Assembly (NCBI RefSeq): GCF_900106995.1
Contig: NZ_FNOK01000002.1
Coordinates: 124,001 to 188,000, forward strand
Source: Saccharopolyspora shandongensis
GTDB taxonomy: Bacteria; Actinomycetota; Actinomycetes; Mycobacteriales; Pseudonocardiaceae
Reading direction: 5' to 3'
DNA length: 64,000 nucleotides
The notes beneath the pieces were generated by a model. It was not told the origin of the DNA. It saw nothing but the letters and a program-made list of their open reading frames with translations, and made no database searches. Each line of letters starts with the position of its first letter. The first letter of the stretch is position 1. Below are positions 52,051 through 59,828 of this stretch, piece after piece. Both the position numbers and the translations under genes were made by a program.

Positions 52051-52692
52051 TCAGCGTCGGGCGGCGGCTGCGACCTGGCGCATGCCGCGTTCGAGCTCGC
52101 CGACCAGGTGCTCGTCCACCGGGTGACCGGCCGAGGCCATCCAGTTCGCCAGCATCCGGTGGCCGCCGTCGGTGAGCACCGACTCGGGGTGGAACTGGAC
52201 GCTCTCCACCGGAAGCTCCCGGTGCCGCATGCCCATCACGATGCCGGTCGCGGTCTTCGCGGTGATCTCGAAGTCGTCCGGGATGGTGTCCGCGCGGACG
52301 ATCAGCGAGTGGTACCGGGTCGCGATGAACGGCTCCGCCAGCCCGGCGAACACGCCGGTCCCGGAGTGGTGGATCTCGCTGACCTTGCCGTGCAGCAGCT
52401 CCGGCGCCCGCTCGACGACCCCGCCCCACACGGCGCCGACGGCCTGGTGCCCGAGGCACACGCCGAACACCGGCTTTCGCTCGGCGGCACAGCGCTCGAT
52501 CAGCTCCATCGTGCGCCCGGCGCGATCCGGAGTCCCCGGACCCGGGCTGATCAGGACGCCGTCGGCGGCGGCAACGTCGTCGTCGGTGACGACGTCGTTG
52601 CGGCGCACGACGCAGTCCGCGCCCAACTGCGCTAGGTACTGCACGAGGTTGTAGACGAAGCTGTCGTAGTTGTCGACGACGAGTACGCGCAC
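52051..52692 (-). CDS. pabA: Class I glutamine amidotransferase, anthranilate/aminodeoxychorismate synthase component II
   Basis: 213 residues with the type-1 glutaminase triad: Cys in GVCLGHQ, His and Glu in FHPESVLT. The N-terminus is LVVDNYDSFVYNL and ISPGPGTPDRAG follows. It supplies ammonia to chorismate-using component I for tryptophan or folate synthesis. The equivalent gene in M. tuberculosis lies at the same place beside pknB and is called trpG; both names are used, and the partner cannot be chosen from sequence. GTG 52692. It converges on pknB. Confidence 0.94.
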   Translation of the reverse strand: MRVLVVDNYDSFVYNLVQYLAQLGADCVVRRNDVVTDDDVAAADGVLISPGPGTPDRAGRTMELIERCAAERKPVFGVCLGHQAVGAVWGGVVERAPELLHGKVSEIHHSGTGVFAGLAEPFIATRYHSLIVRADTIPDDFEITAKTATGIVMGMRHRELPVESVQFHPESVLTDGGHRMLANWMASAGHPVDEHLVGELERGMRQVAAAARR

Positions 52693-52734
52693 CCCGCCAG
52701 ACTACGCGGAGGGTAAAAACCGTTTCCAGACTCA

Positions 52735-52900
52735 CCTTGCATCGCGGTGCAGGTAGCGGCCCCTTGCGGGAGTTGTTGTCGCCTTCTCGCCGTGGGATCC
52801 CCGACATCATGAATGACCAATTCACCACATCGGGGCTGTCCTCGCTGGGAGAACCCCGGAGGGGTGGGCGCCGTGAACCCACGGCGGTGCCGCCCGGCAG
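52735..52900. repeat. Structured intergenic element, copy 3
   Basis: CTTGCATCGCGGTGCAGGTA at 52735 begins the left arm. The inner part has GGATCCCCGACATC...CATCGGGGCTGTCC enclosing ATGAAT-GACC-AATTCAC. The right arm is GAACCCACGGCGGTGC, and the tail hairpin GCCGCC-CGGCA-GGCGGC (52889-52905) again differs in sequence but not in pairing. It lies between the pabA start and the sortase 3' end. Confidence 0.7.
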
Positions 52901-52923
52901 GCGGCGCCAGATCCACCCGTACA

Positions 52924-53751
52924 TCAGCGTTCCTCCAGCTCGGCCGGTCGCAGCCCGGGATGCGCGGGGTCCTTGGGGTACTGCTTGACCAGCACGCCGT
53001 GCACGATCAGCCGCTGCTTGGCGGAGAACTCCGGGTGGCAGGTGGTGAGGGTGATCAGCCGCGTCCGCTGGTCGCGCGGCAGCAGCTCCGGCGGCTGCCC
53101 GGGCACCGGGAAGATCACCTCGCCCTGCTCCGGGCGGACGATGCTCCGGCCGACCACCTGCTCGTACGGCCCTCCGATGGGCGCCACGCCCGCGCACCTC
53201 GGGTCCGCCCCGCGCCCGTTCCAGCCCGCGACCTCGTCGGCCATCGGGAGCACGCGGTAGACGTACCAGTGCGTCGCGGTCTCGACGACCAGCGCGTCGC
53301 AGGAACGCAGCTGGTCGAGGTCGTTGAACGGCGCGCCCTTGCCGATCCGGTGCCCGGCGACGGCGAAGTTGCCCTGCTCGCCGGGCCACGCCGTGCCGGC
53401 GTAGTGCCCCGGTCCGGCGGCCAGCGTCTTCGCGTCGGTGCCCTCCAGCACGGCGAAGCGGAAGTCCGGGCCGAACACCGGGATGTGCAGCTGCGCGAAC
53501 CCGGCGCCGGCGACCGGCGCGGGCGGCTCCGCCACCGGCGGCGGGTGCTGCCACTGGACCTGCAGCCGATCGGTGGCCTCGGCCTGCTTCTGCGCGGTGA
53601 ACCAGTCCGTGACGTACACGGCGTAGAACACGAACAGCAGCAGCACCAGCCCCGCGGTGATCAGCAGTTCGCCCAGGACGTGCAGCGCCGTGCGCAGCCG
53701 AGCCGGCCGGCTCTCCGGCGGTGGTGCCACCATCAGCTCCGAAGAAGCCAC
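52924..53751 (-). CDS. srtE: Class E sortase
   Basis: 275 residues. An N-terminal cytoplasmic arm and a membrane helix (GELLITAGLVLLLFVFYAVY) lead to the sortase barrel with catalytic His in VAGHRIGKG, Cys in TLTTCHPEF and Arg in KQRLIVHG. Class E sortases attach LAXTG-type proteins to the wall in high-GC Gram-positives. A pilin or chaplin substrate gene is not in the window. GTG 53751; divergent from crgA. Confidence 0.92.
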   Translation of the reverse strand: MASSELMVAPPPESRPARLRTALHVLGELLITAGLVLLLFVFYAVYVTDWFTAQKQAEATDRLQVQWQHPPPVAEPPAPVAGAGFAQLHIPVFGPDFRFAVLEGTDAKTLAAGPGHYAGTAWPGEQGNFAVAGHRIGKGAPFNDLDQLRSCDALVVETATHWYVYRVLPMADEVAGWNGRGADPRCAGVAPIGGPYEQVVGRSIVRPEQGEVIFPVPGQPPELLPRDQRTRLITLTTCHPEFSAKQRLIVHGVLVKQYPKDPAHPGLRPAELEER

Positions 53752-53934
53752 GGTGTTCCTCTCCGGTCACGGCTTGGACCACGGGGTAGATCAACGCTGT
53801 GATTACGTTAACGTGGTAGCTGGAAAACGAGCCGCATCGCGACAAGTTGCGCGCGCCCTCGGGCGCCGCAGCCCGGGGTGCGGTGACCGCCCGAGCACGC
53901 GGCGCACGATGCCGCACCACCTGGCGAGGACACC

Positions 53935-54201
53935 ATGCCGAAGTCCAAGGTCCGCAAGAAGGACTCCCCCACCCCGGTGACCGATCGCCGCACGCCGGTG
54001 AAGGCGAAGGCGGTCGGCCCGTCGCACCCGATCTACGTCATCGTGATGTTGGGGATGATGGTGATCGGCCTGCTCTGGCTGGTGATCAACTACATCGCCG
54101 GCGACAAGATCCCGTTCATGGTCGACCTGGGCGGGTGGAACTTCGCCGTCGGTTTCGCGTTCATGATCATCGGCCTGCTGATGACGATGCGCTGGCGCTG
54201 A
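53935..54201 (+). CDS. crgA: Cell division protein CrgA
   Basis: 88 residues with two membrane helices (YVIVMLGMMVIGLLWLVINY and FAVGFAFMIIGLLMTM) after a basic N-terminus (MPKSKVRKKD). CrgA recruits and coordinates septal peptidoglycan synthesis proteins and influences FtsZ ring turnover. Its location beside sortase E and PknB is conserved. A 12-bp hairpin follows. Confidence 0.96.
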   Translation: MPKSKVRKKDSPTPVTDRRTPVKAKAVGPSHPIYVIVMLGMMVIGLLWLVINYIAGDKIPFMVDLGGWNFAVGFAFMIIGLLMTMRWR

Positions 54202-54228
54202 CCCCTAGCACGTGAGCGGAATGTGGTC

Positions 54229-54260
54229 GAGGTCCGAAGGAGCTAATTCCTTCGGACCTC
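54229..54260. terminator. Terminator after crgA
   Basis: GAGGTCCGAAGG (54229-54240) pairs perfectly with CCTTCGGACCTC (54249-54260), loop of 8 nt, 27 bp past the stop codon. Confidence 0.7.
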
Positions 54261-54320
54261 ACTCATCTCATCGACCTCTTGACGTTCGGTCAGCGAACAA
54301 CACAGGTGTAACTCATCCCC

Positions 54321-54366
54321 AGTGGGGATAACTCCTGTGGATAACTCATCGGTAGCGGGTGGATAA
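54321..54366. promoter_or_regulatory. Cluster of three DnaA-box-like sites
   Basis: TGTGGATAA (54336-54344) is an exact complement of the TTATCCACA consensus. AGTGGGGATAACTCC just before it and GGTGGATAA (54358-54366) just after are near matches, all in the same orientation. They sit in the leader of the PH-domain-like gene, at roughly 10-20 kb from where oriC should lie. An exact site also occurs at 37477-37485. Confidence 0.5.
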
Positions 54367-54368
54367 CG

Positions 54369-54776
54369 GTGGATGCGAGCGGGTCTCGGCAGTGGTCGAC
54401 GCCGATCGGGCTGATCGCCTGCGGCTGGGTGCTCGCCGCGGCCGCGGCGCTGTGGTGGCTCCTCGCCGAGGAGGCGGTGGACCGGCTGTTCATCGGCGTG
54501 CTCGTGCTGGCGCTGGCCGCGGTCTCCGCGCACGGCAGCATCTGCCGACCGCGACTGCACGCGGACGTCGAGGGCATCACGGTGCGGACGTTGCTGGGCC
54601 GGCAGCACTGGGCCTGGCCCGCGGTGACGATCCGGGTCCGGCAGGACCGCCGCCTCGGCCGCACGGTGCGGACCCTGGAACTCGACGCGGACCCGCAGCT
54701 GATCGTGCTGACCAGGCTCGACCTGGGTACCGACCCGCAGGATGTCGCGGACGAGCTCCGTGGCCTGCGGCGCTGA
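54369..54776 (+). CDS. PH-domain-like membrane protein
   Basis: 135 residues. Two membrane helices (IGLIACGWVLAAAAALWWLL and FIGVLVLALAAVSAHGSI) are followed by a small beta domain of the type found in actinobacterial bacterial-PH proteins (VEGITVRTLLGRQHWAW, IRVRQDRRLGRTVRTLEL). M. tuberculosis has a comparable gene (Rv0010c) next to crgA, function unknown. GTG 54369. It converges on the rhomboid gene with a 4-bp gap. Confidence 0.85.
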   Translation: MDASGSRQWSTPIGLIACGWVLAAAAALWWLLAEEAVDRLFIGVLVLALAAVSAHGSICRPRLHADVEGITVRTLLGRQHWAWPAVTIRVRQDRRLGRTVRTLELDADPQLIVLTRLDLGTDPQDVADELRGLRR

Positions 54777-54780
54777 CCCG

Positions 54781-55710
54781 TCAGCCGCCCAGCCGGCCGC
54801 AGCGGGTTTCCTCGCCGGAGCCGAAGCACACCAAGTTGCCGAACTGCAGGTCGCGCGTCACCACCATCGCGACCAGCACCACCAGCAGCGCCGCCAGCGC
54901 ACCCGCCTGGATCAGCACCTGCCGCTCGCGCGGGGCGTAGACGAGCGCGGCGGTCGCGATCACGCCGACGACGAGCCCGCCGATGTGGCCCAGCAGGGAG
55001 ATGCCCGGGATCACCACGCTGGCCGCGATGTTGAGCGCGATCACCACCAGCACCGGCCGCAGGCTGACCTTCAGCCGCAGCGCGGCGATCGCGATGCCGC
55101 CCATCAGGCCGTACACCGCGCCGGACGCGCCGGCCACCGGCTGCAGCTCATCGCCGAGCAGGAACACCGCGGTACTGCCGCCGAGCAGCGACAACAGGTA
55201 GGCGGCGCCGAACCGCACCCGCCCCAGCAGGAGCTCCAGGTCCCGGCCGATCACCCACAGCGCGATCATGTTCATCGCCAGGTGGATCAGCCCGATGTGC
55301 AGGAACCCGGCGGTGATCAGGCGCCACCACTGACCGCCCGCGACCAGGATCGGCCACAGCGCGAAGTCGGTGAACAGCGCGGAGGCGGAGTTCCCGGGGA
55401 TGCTGCCGGCCTGCACCGCGGTGAGCGCGAAGACCGCCACGTTGATCGCGATCAGCACCGGCACCAGGATCGGCTTCGCGGGCAGCCGGGCACCGGCCAC
55501 CGTCACCGGCTGCCGCATGCCGCGCTGTCCCTGCGCAACACAGTCGACACATTGCTGGCCGACGGCGGCATCGCGCAGGCATTCCGGGCACGACGGCCGC
55601 TCGCACCGGGTGCAACGCAGCCCGGTGGGGCGGTCGGGGTGCCGGACGCAGGTCGGCAGCTGCGGCGGAGCCCCGTCCGATCCGGGCAGAGATCCGGGCG
55701 GAACAGTCAC
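54781..55710 (-). CDS. Rhomboid family intramembrane serine protease
   Basis: 309 residues. An N-terminal zinc-finger-like B-box segment (HPDRPTGLRCTRCERPSCPE then CVDCVAQG) precedes six to seven membrane helices. The catalytic Ser lies in GASGAVYG and the His in LGHIGGLVVG, with HxxxN in HLAMNMIAL. Cleaves membrane-embedded substrates; the B-box is typical of actinobacterial members and may serve substrate binding. GTG 55710. Precedes ppiA-cwsA as in mycobacteria. Confidence 0.93.
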   Translation of the reverse strand: MTVPPGSLPGSDGAPPQLPTCVRHPDRPTGLRCTRCERPSCPECLRDAAVGQQCVDCVAQGQRGMRQPVTVAGARLPAKPILVPVLIAINVAVFALTAVQAGSIPGNSASALFTDFALWPILVAGGQWWRLITAGFLHIGLIHLAMNMIALWVIGRDLELLLGRVRFGAAYLLSLLGGSTAVFLLGDELQPVAGASGAVYGLMGGIAIAALRLKVSLRPVLVVIALNIAASVVIPGISLLGHIGGLVVGVIATAALVYAPRERQVLIQAGALAALLVVLVAMVVTRDLQFGNLVCFGSGEETRCGRLGG

Positions 55711-55755
55711 GTCAGACCTGCTCTCCGGTCGAGACCGCTTCGAATGGCCCTGGTG

Positions 55756-55882
55756 GTGGCGCGGGCAGCGGAACCTCGGGCATCGTCTCGCCGGGGACAG
55801 CCCCGACCGGGTGTACGACGCCCGAGGACCCGCGACGGCACGGGCCGAGCCCCACGCCGCAAGCGGCTAGCGCCGCTTCCAA
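55756..55882. repeat. Structured intergenic element, copy 4
   Basis: The left arm GGCGCGGGCAGCGGAACCTC begins at 55758. CGGGCATCGTC pairs with GACGCCCG, and the inner part carries GGGGACAGCCCC. The right arm is GGACCCGCGACGG, and the tail hairpin is AAGCGG-CTAGCG-CCGCTT (55861-55878). It is 46 bp upstream of the rhomboid start. Confidence 0.7.
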
Positions 55883-55905
55883 AAGCAAGCCTAGTAGGCC
55901 GGGAT

Positions 55906-56454
55906 TCAGCCGCGGTCGATCGAGACCTTCTCGATGACGACGTCGTTGACCGGGCGGTCCTGCCGACCGGTCGCGGTGTTGGCGATCGCGTCGACGACGT
56001 TGCGCGACTCCTGGTCGGCGACCTCGCCGAAGATGGAGTGCTTGTAGTTCAGCCAGTCCGTGGCGCCGACGGTGACGAAGAACTGCGAGCCGTTGGTGTT
56101 CGGCCCGGCGTTCGCCATCGCCAGCAGGTAGGGCTTGGTGAACTGCAGCTCGGGGTGGAACTCGTCGCCGAACTGGTAGCCCGGGCCACCACGGCCGGTG
56201 CCGGTCGGGTCTCCGGTCTGAATCATGAAGCCGGAGATGACGCGGTGGAAAATCACCCCGTCGTAGAACGGCCCGGAGCGCTCACCCTTGGCGTTGGGTT
56301 CGGTGTACTCCTTGGTTCCTTCGGCGAGGCCCACGAAATTGGCCACTGTCTTGGGCGCCTTGTCGGGGAACAGGTTGATCCGGATGTCGCCCTGCGAGGT
56401 GTGCAGGGTCGCGGTCACCGTCGTCCCAACGAGCGATCCGTTGTCTTCAGCCAC
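55906..56454 (-). CDS. ppiA: Peptidyl-prolyl cis-trans isomerase, cyclophilin type
   Basis: 182 residues. GTG 56454 (VAEDNGSLVG). Cyclophilin landmarks are APKTVANFVGLA, FHRVISGFMIQTGDPTGTGR (FHRV..QxGD), NGSQFFVT and HSIFGEV. Speeds proline isomerisation in the cytoplasm; the extra acidic insert around EPNAKGERSGP is typical of actinobacterial PpiA. No signal peptide. It is divergent from cwsA, as in M. tuberculosis. Confidence 0.96.
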   Translation of the reverse strand: MAEDNGSLVGTTVTATLHTSQGDIRINLFPDKAPKTVANFVGLAEGTKEYTEPNAKGERSGPFYDGVIFHRVISGFMIQTGDPTGTGRGGPGYQFGDEFHPELQFTKPYLLAMANAGPNTNGSQFFVTVGATDWLNYKHSIFGEVADQESRNVVDAIANTATGRQDRPVNDVVIEKVSIDRG

Positions 56455-56593
56455 CAGACCATCCTGCCATCGAAGAGGCCGAACCCCGTGTCTGGGTGCA
56501 TATTGGGCTGATCGCCGCCTGCCGGGCGGTGCCCACGCCGCGGGCGTGGGCCGAGTTAGTCGACCGGCGAACGCCGGGCCGAGGAGGCACACG

Positions 56594-57169
56594 ATGGACG
56601 AGGTGAAGGCGATGGCCCGAGCTGGCGAAAGCGTGGGCAAGGCGGTCGGGACGGGCTTGAAGTCCGCCCGCCACGGCGCGAAACGCGCCGGCGAGGTAGG
56701 GGTGGCGCTGTCCAAACAGGCCGCCGCCCGCGCCGAGCAGGAACTCGCCAACCACGGCTACTCCGCCGACGAGCTGCAGGAGCGCATCGCCCAGGCGACC
56801 ACCGGGATGTCCCGCAAGGAGCTCGCCAAGCGCGGCCGCAAGGCGCGCAAGGAGTGGGAGAAGAAGACCGAGAAGTCCCGCAAGCAGCTCGCCAAGAACA
56901 CCACCGCGGCCCGCAAGGAGCTGGCCGCGATGATCGACCCGGGCAAGCCGAAGCGGCGGCGCAAGTGGCCGTGGGTGCTGCTGGTGCTGGCCGGCCTCGG
57001 CGCAGCGGTGGCGGTGGCGTTCTCCCGCCGCCCGGAGGAAATGCCGATCGCGGAGGCCAACGACGACTTCCCCAGGCGGGAAACCCCGGCCCGCCACCGC
57101 GCGGAGCGCCCCGACGTGCCCGCCCAGACCGACGGTCAGTCGCACATCGCGCCGGAGCGATCCCGCTGA
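56594..57169 (+). CDS. cwsA: Cell wall synthesis protein CwsA
   Basis: 191 residues. Strongly basic, coiled helical N-terminal half (RKELAKRGRKARKEWEKK then KSRKQLAKNTTAARKELAA) followed by one membrane helix (WPWVLLVLAGLGAAVAVAF) and a short charged tail. CwsA interacts with CrgA and Wag31 and supports wall synthesis at poles and septa. ATG 56594 follows GAGGAGG. It ends in a strong rho-independent terminator. Confidence 0.88.
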   Translation: MDEVKAMARAGESVGKAVGTGLKSARHGAKRAGEVGVALSKQAAARAEQELANHGYSADELQERIAQATTGMSRKELAKRGRKARKEWEKKTEKSRKQLAKNTTAARKELAAMIDPGKPKRRRKWPWVLLVLAGLGAAVAVAFSRRPEEMPIAEANDDFPRRETPARHRAERPDVPAQTDGQSHIAPERSR

Positions 57170-57180
57170 CCTCGCACGCG

Positions 57181-57219
57181 CGGGAGGCCGGGCCGTCGGG
57201 CCCGGCCTCCCGGCTTTTT
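57181..57219 (+). terminator. Rho-independent terminator of cwsA
   Basis: CGGGAGGCCGGGCC (57181-57194) pairs with its complement up to 57212 over a 4-nt loop; GCTTTTT follows (57213-57219). Confidence 0.85.
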
Positions 57220-57273
57220 CAGCGTGTTGCACGTCACGTTCCGACCGGCTGGTTCGGTGGTCACGATGCTGAC

Positions 57274-57768
57274 ATGAGCGAACCGACCAGTTACGACCTG
57301 CACGCCTCGACGCACGTGTCCGCCACGCCGGACGAGGTCTACCGAGTTGCCAGCGACATCACGCGGATGGGCGAGTGGAGCCCGGAGTGCATCGGTGGCG
57401 AGTGGGCGTCCGGCGAACCGGGCACCGCCGGCGCCACCTTCAAGGGGCACAACCGCCACCGCGACGACGTCTGGACGACCGAGTGCGAGGTGACCGCGGC
57501 CGAGCCCGGCCGCCGGTTCGCCTGGGCGGTGCGGAGCTACCAGCCGACGCCCGACAACTCGGTGTGGTCCTTCGAGATCGAACCCGACGGCGACGGCTGC
57601 ACCCTGACCCAGCGCTTCCAGATGAAGCAGCCGCCCAGCCGGCTGGTGTCGATCAAGGAGAGCCTGCCCGCCGACCGGGCCGCCACCTTCTTCGAGTTCC
57701 GCCGGTCGCGCCTGCAGCAGGCCATGCAGCAGACCGTCGACGCGATCCGGGACGCCGCCGAGCGCTGA
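57274..57768 (+). CDS. SRPBCC (START-like) family protein
   Basis: 164 residues with the START/Bet v1 pattern: N-terminal strand HVSATPDEVYRVASDITRMG, the WSPECIGGEW loop, the strands WTTECEVTAAEPGRRFAW and VWSFEIEPDGDGCTL, and a long C-terminal helix. Such proteins bind hydrophobic ligands or act as polyketide cyclase/dehydratase-like enzymes. No neighbour hints at a ligand. Start ATG 57274; the stop is immediately followed by the first of two operators. Confidence 0.88.
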   Translation: MSEPTSYDLHASTHVSATPDEVYRVASDITRMGEWSPECIGGEWASGEPGTAGATFKGHNRHRDDVWTTECEVTAAEPGRRFAWAVRSYQPTPDNSVWSFEIEPDGDGCTLTQRFQMKQPPSRLVSIKESLPADRAATFFEFRRSRLQQAMQQTVDAIRDAAER

Positions 57769-57769
57769 C

Positions 57770-57813
57770 GTCAACCGGGGTTGACACCTCCCGTTTGTCA
57801 ACATACGTTGACA
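57770..57813. promoter_or_regulatory. Two tandem perfect operators before the HTH/ClpN unit
   Basis: GTCAAC-CGGG-GTTGAC (57770-57785) and TGTCAAC-ATAC-GTTGACA (57796-57813) share identical half-sites and 4-bp spacers; the centres are 27 bp apart. The second ends 2 bp before the ATG at 57816. The TTGACA sequences may also serve as a -35 element. Confidence 0.75.
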
Positions 57814-57815
57814 GC

Positions 57816-58025
57816 ATGGCAGAAGCGACGGAACTCGCCTCCGCGGCGAGCAGCCGCGATCCGCGGATCGGCCTGCGAGCCGTTGCGGCGCTGCGGAAGC
57901 TGCTCGAACAACTGGAATCGGTCCAGGTCCGCAACGCCCGCAACCAAGGCTGGTCGTGGCAGGAGATCGCCGCGGAGCTCGGCGTTTCCCGGCAAGCCGT
58001 GCACAAGAAACACGGGAGGTCCTGA
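57816..58025 (+). CDS. Small HTH regulator
   Basis: 69 residues. The C-terminal half is a helix-turn-helix (GWSWQEIAAELGVSRQAVHK, then KHGRS), preceded by a helical segment RIGLRAVAALRKLLEQLESV. Such small proteins are paired with Clp-N-domain proteins in actinobacteria. The two perfect repeats directly before its start suggest autoregulation. The next gene starts 3 bp past its stop. ATG 57816. Confidence 0.82.
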   Translation: MAEATELASAASSRDPRIGLRAVAALRKLLEQLESVQVRNARNQGWSWQEIAAELGVSRQAVHKKHGRS

Positions 58026-58027
58026 TC

Positions 58028-58573
58028 ATGTTCGAGAAGTTCGCCCCGCCCACCCGGCAGGCGGTGGTCCGCGCGGTGCACGAGGCCGAGCAGCACAGCG
58101 CCCCGGAGATCACCGACGAGCACCTGCTGCTCGCGCTCGTCGACGATCCGACCACCGCGGCCGGGCGCCTGCTCGCCGCGCACGAGGTGCAGCGCGATGC
58201 CGTCACGACGGCCTACCAGCAGGCACGACGGCTCGGCGGCCTGAGCACGTCCGATGCGGAAGCGCTCCGCGAACTGGGCATCGACGTGCACGACGTCGTC
58301 GCCAGCATCGAGCGCTCCCTCGGCGCGGACGCCCTCTCCCGCCGGCCGCGCCGACGGCGGCGCTTCTTCAAGTCGCACATCCGGTTCAGCACCGCCGGCA
58401 AGCGCCTGCTCGAAGCCACGCTGCGCGAGGCCACCGAGCTCGGCGACCGCCGCATCGGCGACGAACACCTCTTGCTCGCGCTGCTGCTCGGCAAGGGAGT
58501 CGCCGCGGAGCTGCTCGAAATCCACGGCATGAGCTATCGAAGCGTTCGCGCGTCCCTGCGCAGCGCGGCCTGA
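58028..58573 (+). CDS. Clp N-terminal-domain protein
   Basis: 181 residues. Two Clp-N repeats, each with a DEHLLLAL motif (near residues 35 and 140), joined by a basic linker (RRPRRRRRFFKSH), but no AAA+ ATPase domain. ClpN folds recognise substrates or adaptors of Clp proteases; a free ClpN protein may act as an adaptor or sequester one. Co-transcribed with the small HTH gene, 3 bp away. Role in proteolysis or stress response is inferred. Confidence 0.87.
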   Translation: MFEKFAPPTRQAVVRAVHEAEQHSAPEITDEHLLLALVDDPTTAAGRLLAAHEVQRDAVTTAYQQARRLGGLSTSDAEALRELGIDVHDVVASIERSLGADALSRRPRRRRRFFKSHIRFSTAGKRLLEATLREATELGDRRIGDEHLLLALLLGKGVAAELLEIHGMSYRSVRASLRSAA

Positions 58574-58580
58574 ACGAGCG

Positions 58581-59828
58581 CTACGACGCCTGCCGAGTCG
58601 GTTCGGCCTCGAACACCTCCGCGGCGGCGGGGCGGCCGACCGCGGCAGCGCCGATCGCACCCAGCACGCCGACCACCGCGAAGGCGTAGAAGCCCCACGG
58701 GTACGCGATGCCGGCGGTGAGCATCGCGCCGCCGAGCAGCGGACCGCAGATCGCCCCGATGCGCCCGATCCCCGCCGACCAGCCGAGCCCGGTCGCCCGG
58801 TTCTCCGCCGGGTACACGCGCCCGATGTAGGCGTAGACGAGCACCTGCGAGCTGAACACGAAGCAGCCCGCGATGAGCACCGCCACGTACACGCCGATGC
58901 CGGGCAACTTGATGCTCAGCGCGGCGAGGAACACGGCCGAGGCCGCGAACCAGCCGATCGTCGACGGCCGCAGCCCCACCCGGTCGGCCACCGCCCCGGC
59001 GACGACCAGCCCGATCACGGCCCCGATGTTCAGCGTCAGCAGCAGACCCAGCGCGGCGCCCAGCGGATACCCGGCGGACTTCATGATCTGCGGCAGCCAG
59101 GTGTTGAGCCCGTAGACCAGCAGCAACCCCATGAACGAGGTGACCCAGAAGGCGAGCGTGGCGCGGGTGAAACCGCTGCGGAACAGCGAGGCCACCGCGC
59201 TGGCGCCGCCGCTGAGCTTGCGCTCCGGAGCGGTGGCGCGCAGGAACGAAGCCGATTCCGGAAGGTAGCGCAGCATCAGCGGAACGAGCACGAGCGCGGG
59301 CGCGGCCCCGATCACGAACATCGCGCGCCACCCGAGGCTCGGCAGCACGGCGATGCCGAGGAGCGCGGTGAGCACGGCGCCGACGTGGTAGCCGGTCATG
59401 ATCGTGGTGGTGGCGCTGCCACCCTTGCCCGCGCGGGCGTACTCGGTGACCAGCGCGATCGCGGTCGGCAGGCACCCGCCGAGCCCGAGCCCGGCGAGGA
59501 ACCGCAGCAACCCGAAGACGAAGACCGAGGGCGCGAGCGCGCACAGCGCGGTGAACACGGAGAAGCTGGCGACGGCGAAGATCAGCGCCTTCCGCCGGCC
59601 GACGACGTCGGTGATGGTGCCGATGGCCAGGGCACCGATGGTCATGCCCGCGAGCCCGACGGTGGAAACGACGGAAGCGCTGGCGGCGGTGAGCCCCCAC
59701 TCCTTGGCGTCCAACAGCACGGGCAACACGCTGCCGAGCACGACCAGGTCGAACCCGTCGAGCAACACGGCGGTCCAGCACAGGGGCAGAACCCAACGGG
59801 CCCGCCCGGCATCAACCTGGCTCGACAT
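58581..59828 (-). CDS. MFS transporter, aromatic acid:H+ symporter (AAHS)-like
   Basis: 415 residues with 12 predicted helices. The AAHS signature near helix 1 reads LLDGFDLVVLGSVLP, and the MFS loop 2-3 contains GTITDVVGRRKAL. Further features are FLAGLGLGGCLPTAIALVTE and YVYGLNTWLPQIM-like helix 7 (VYGLNTWLPQIMKSAGYPLG). Such carriers import benzoate, protocatechuate or other aromatic acids. ATG 59828 follows GGAGG. The gene converges on the ClpN gene with a 7-bp gap. Upstream is the tRNA-Ala low-complexity tract. Confidence 0.9.
   Translation of the reverse strand: MSSQVDAGRARWVLPLCWTAVLLDGFDLVVLGSVLPVLLDAKEWGLTAASASVVSTVGLAGMTIGALAIGTITDVVGRRKALIFAVASFSVFTALCALAPSVFVFGLLRFLAGLGLGGCLPTAIALVTEYARAGKGGSATTTIMTGYHVGAVLTALLGIAVLPSLGWRAMFVIGAAPALVLVPLMLRYLPESASFLRATAPERKLSGGASAVASLFRSGFTRATLAFWVTSFMGLLLVYGLNTWLPQIMKSAGYPLGAALGLLLTLNIGAVIGLVVAGAVADRVGLRPSTIGWFAASAVFLAALSIKLPGIGVYVAVLIAGCFVFSSQVLVYAYIGRVYPAENRATGLGWSAGIGRIGAICGPLLGGAMLTAGIAYPWGFYAFAVVGVLGAIGAAAVGRPAAAEVFEAEPTRQAS

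Noticed and set aside
54321..54366. Chromosomal origin
   Set aside because: Only three DnaA-box-like sites and no dnaA/dnaN; the gene order puts oriC beyond the right edge.
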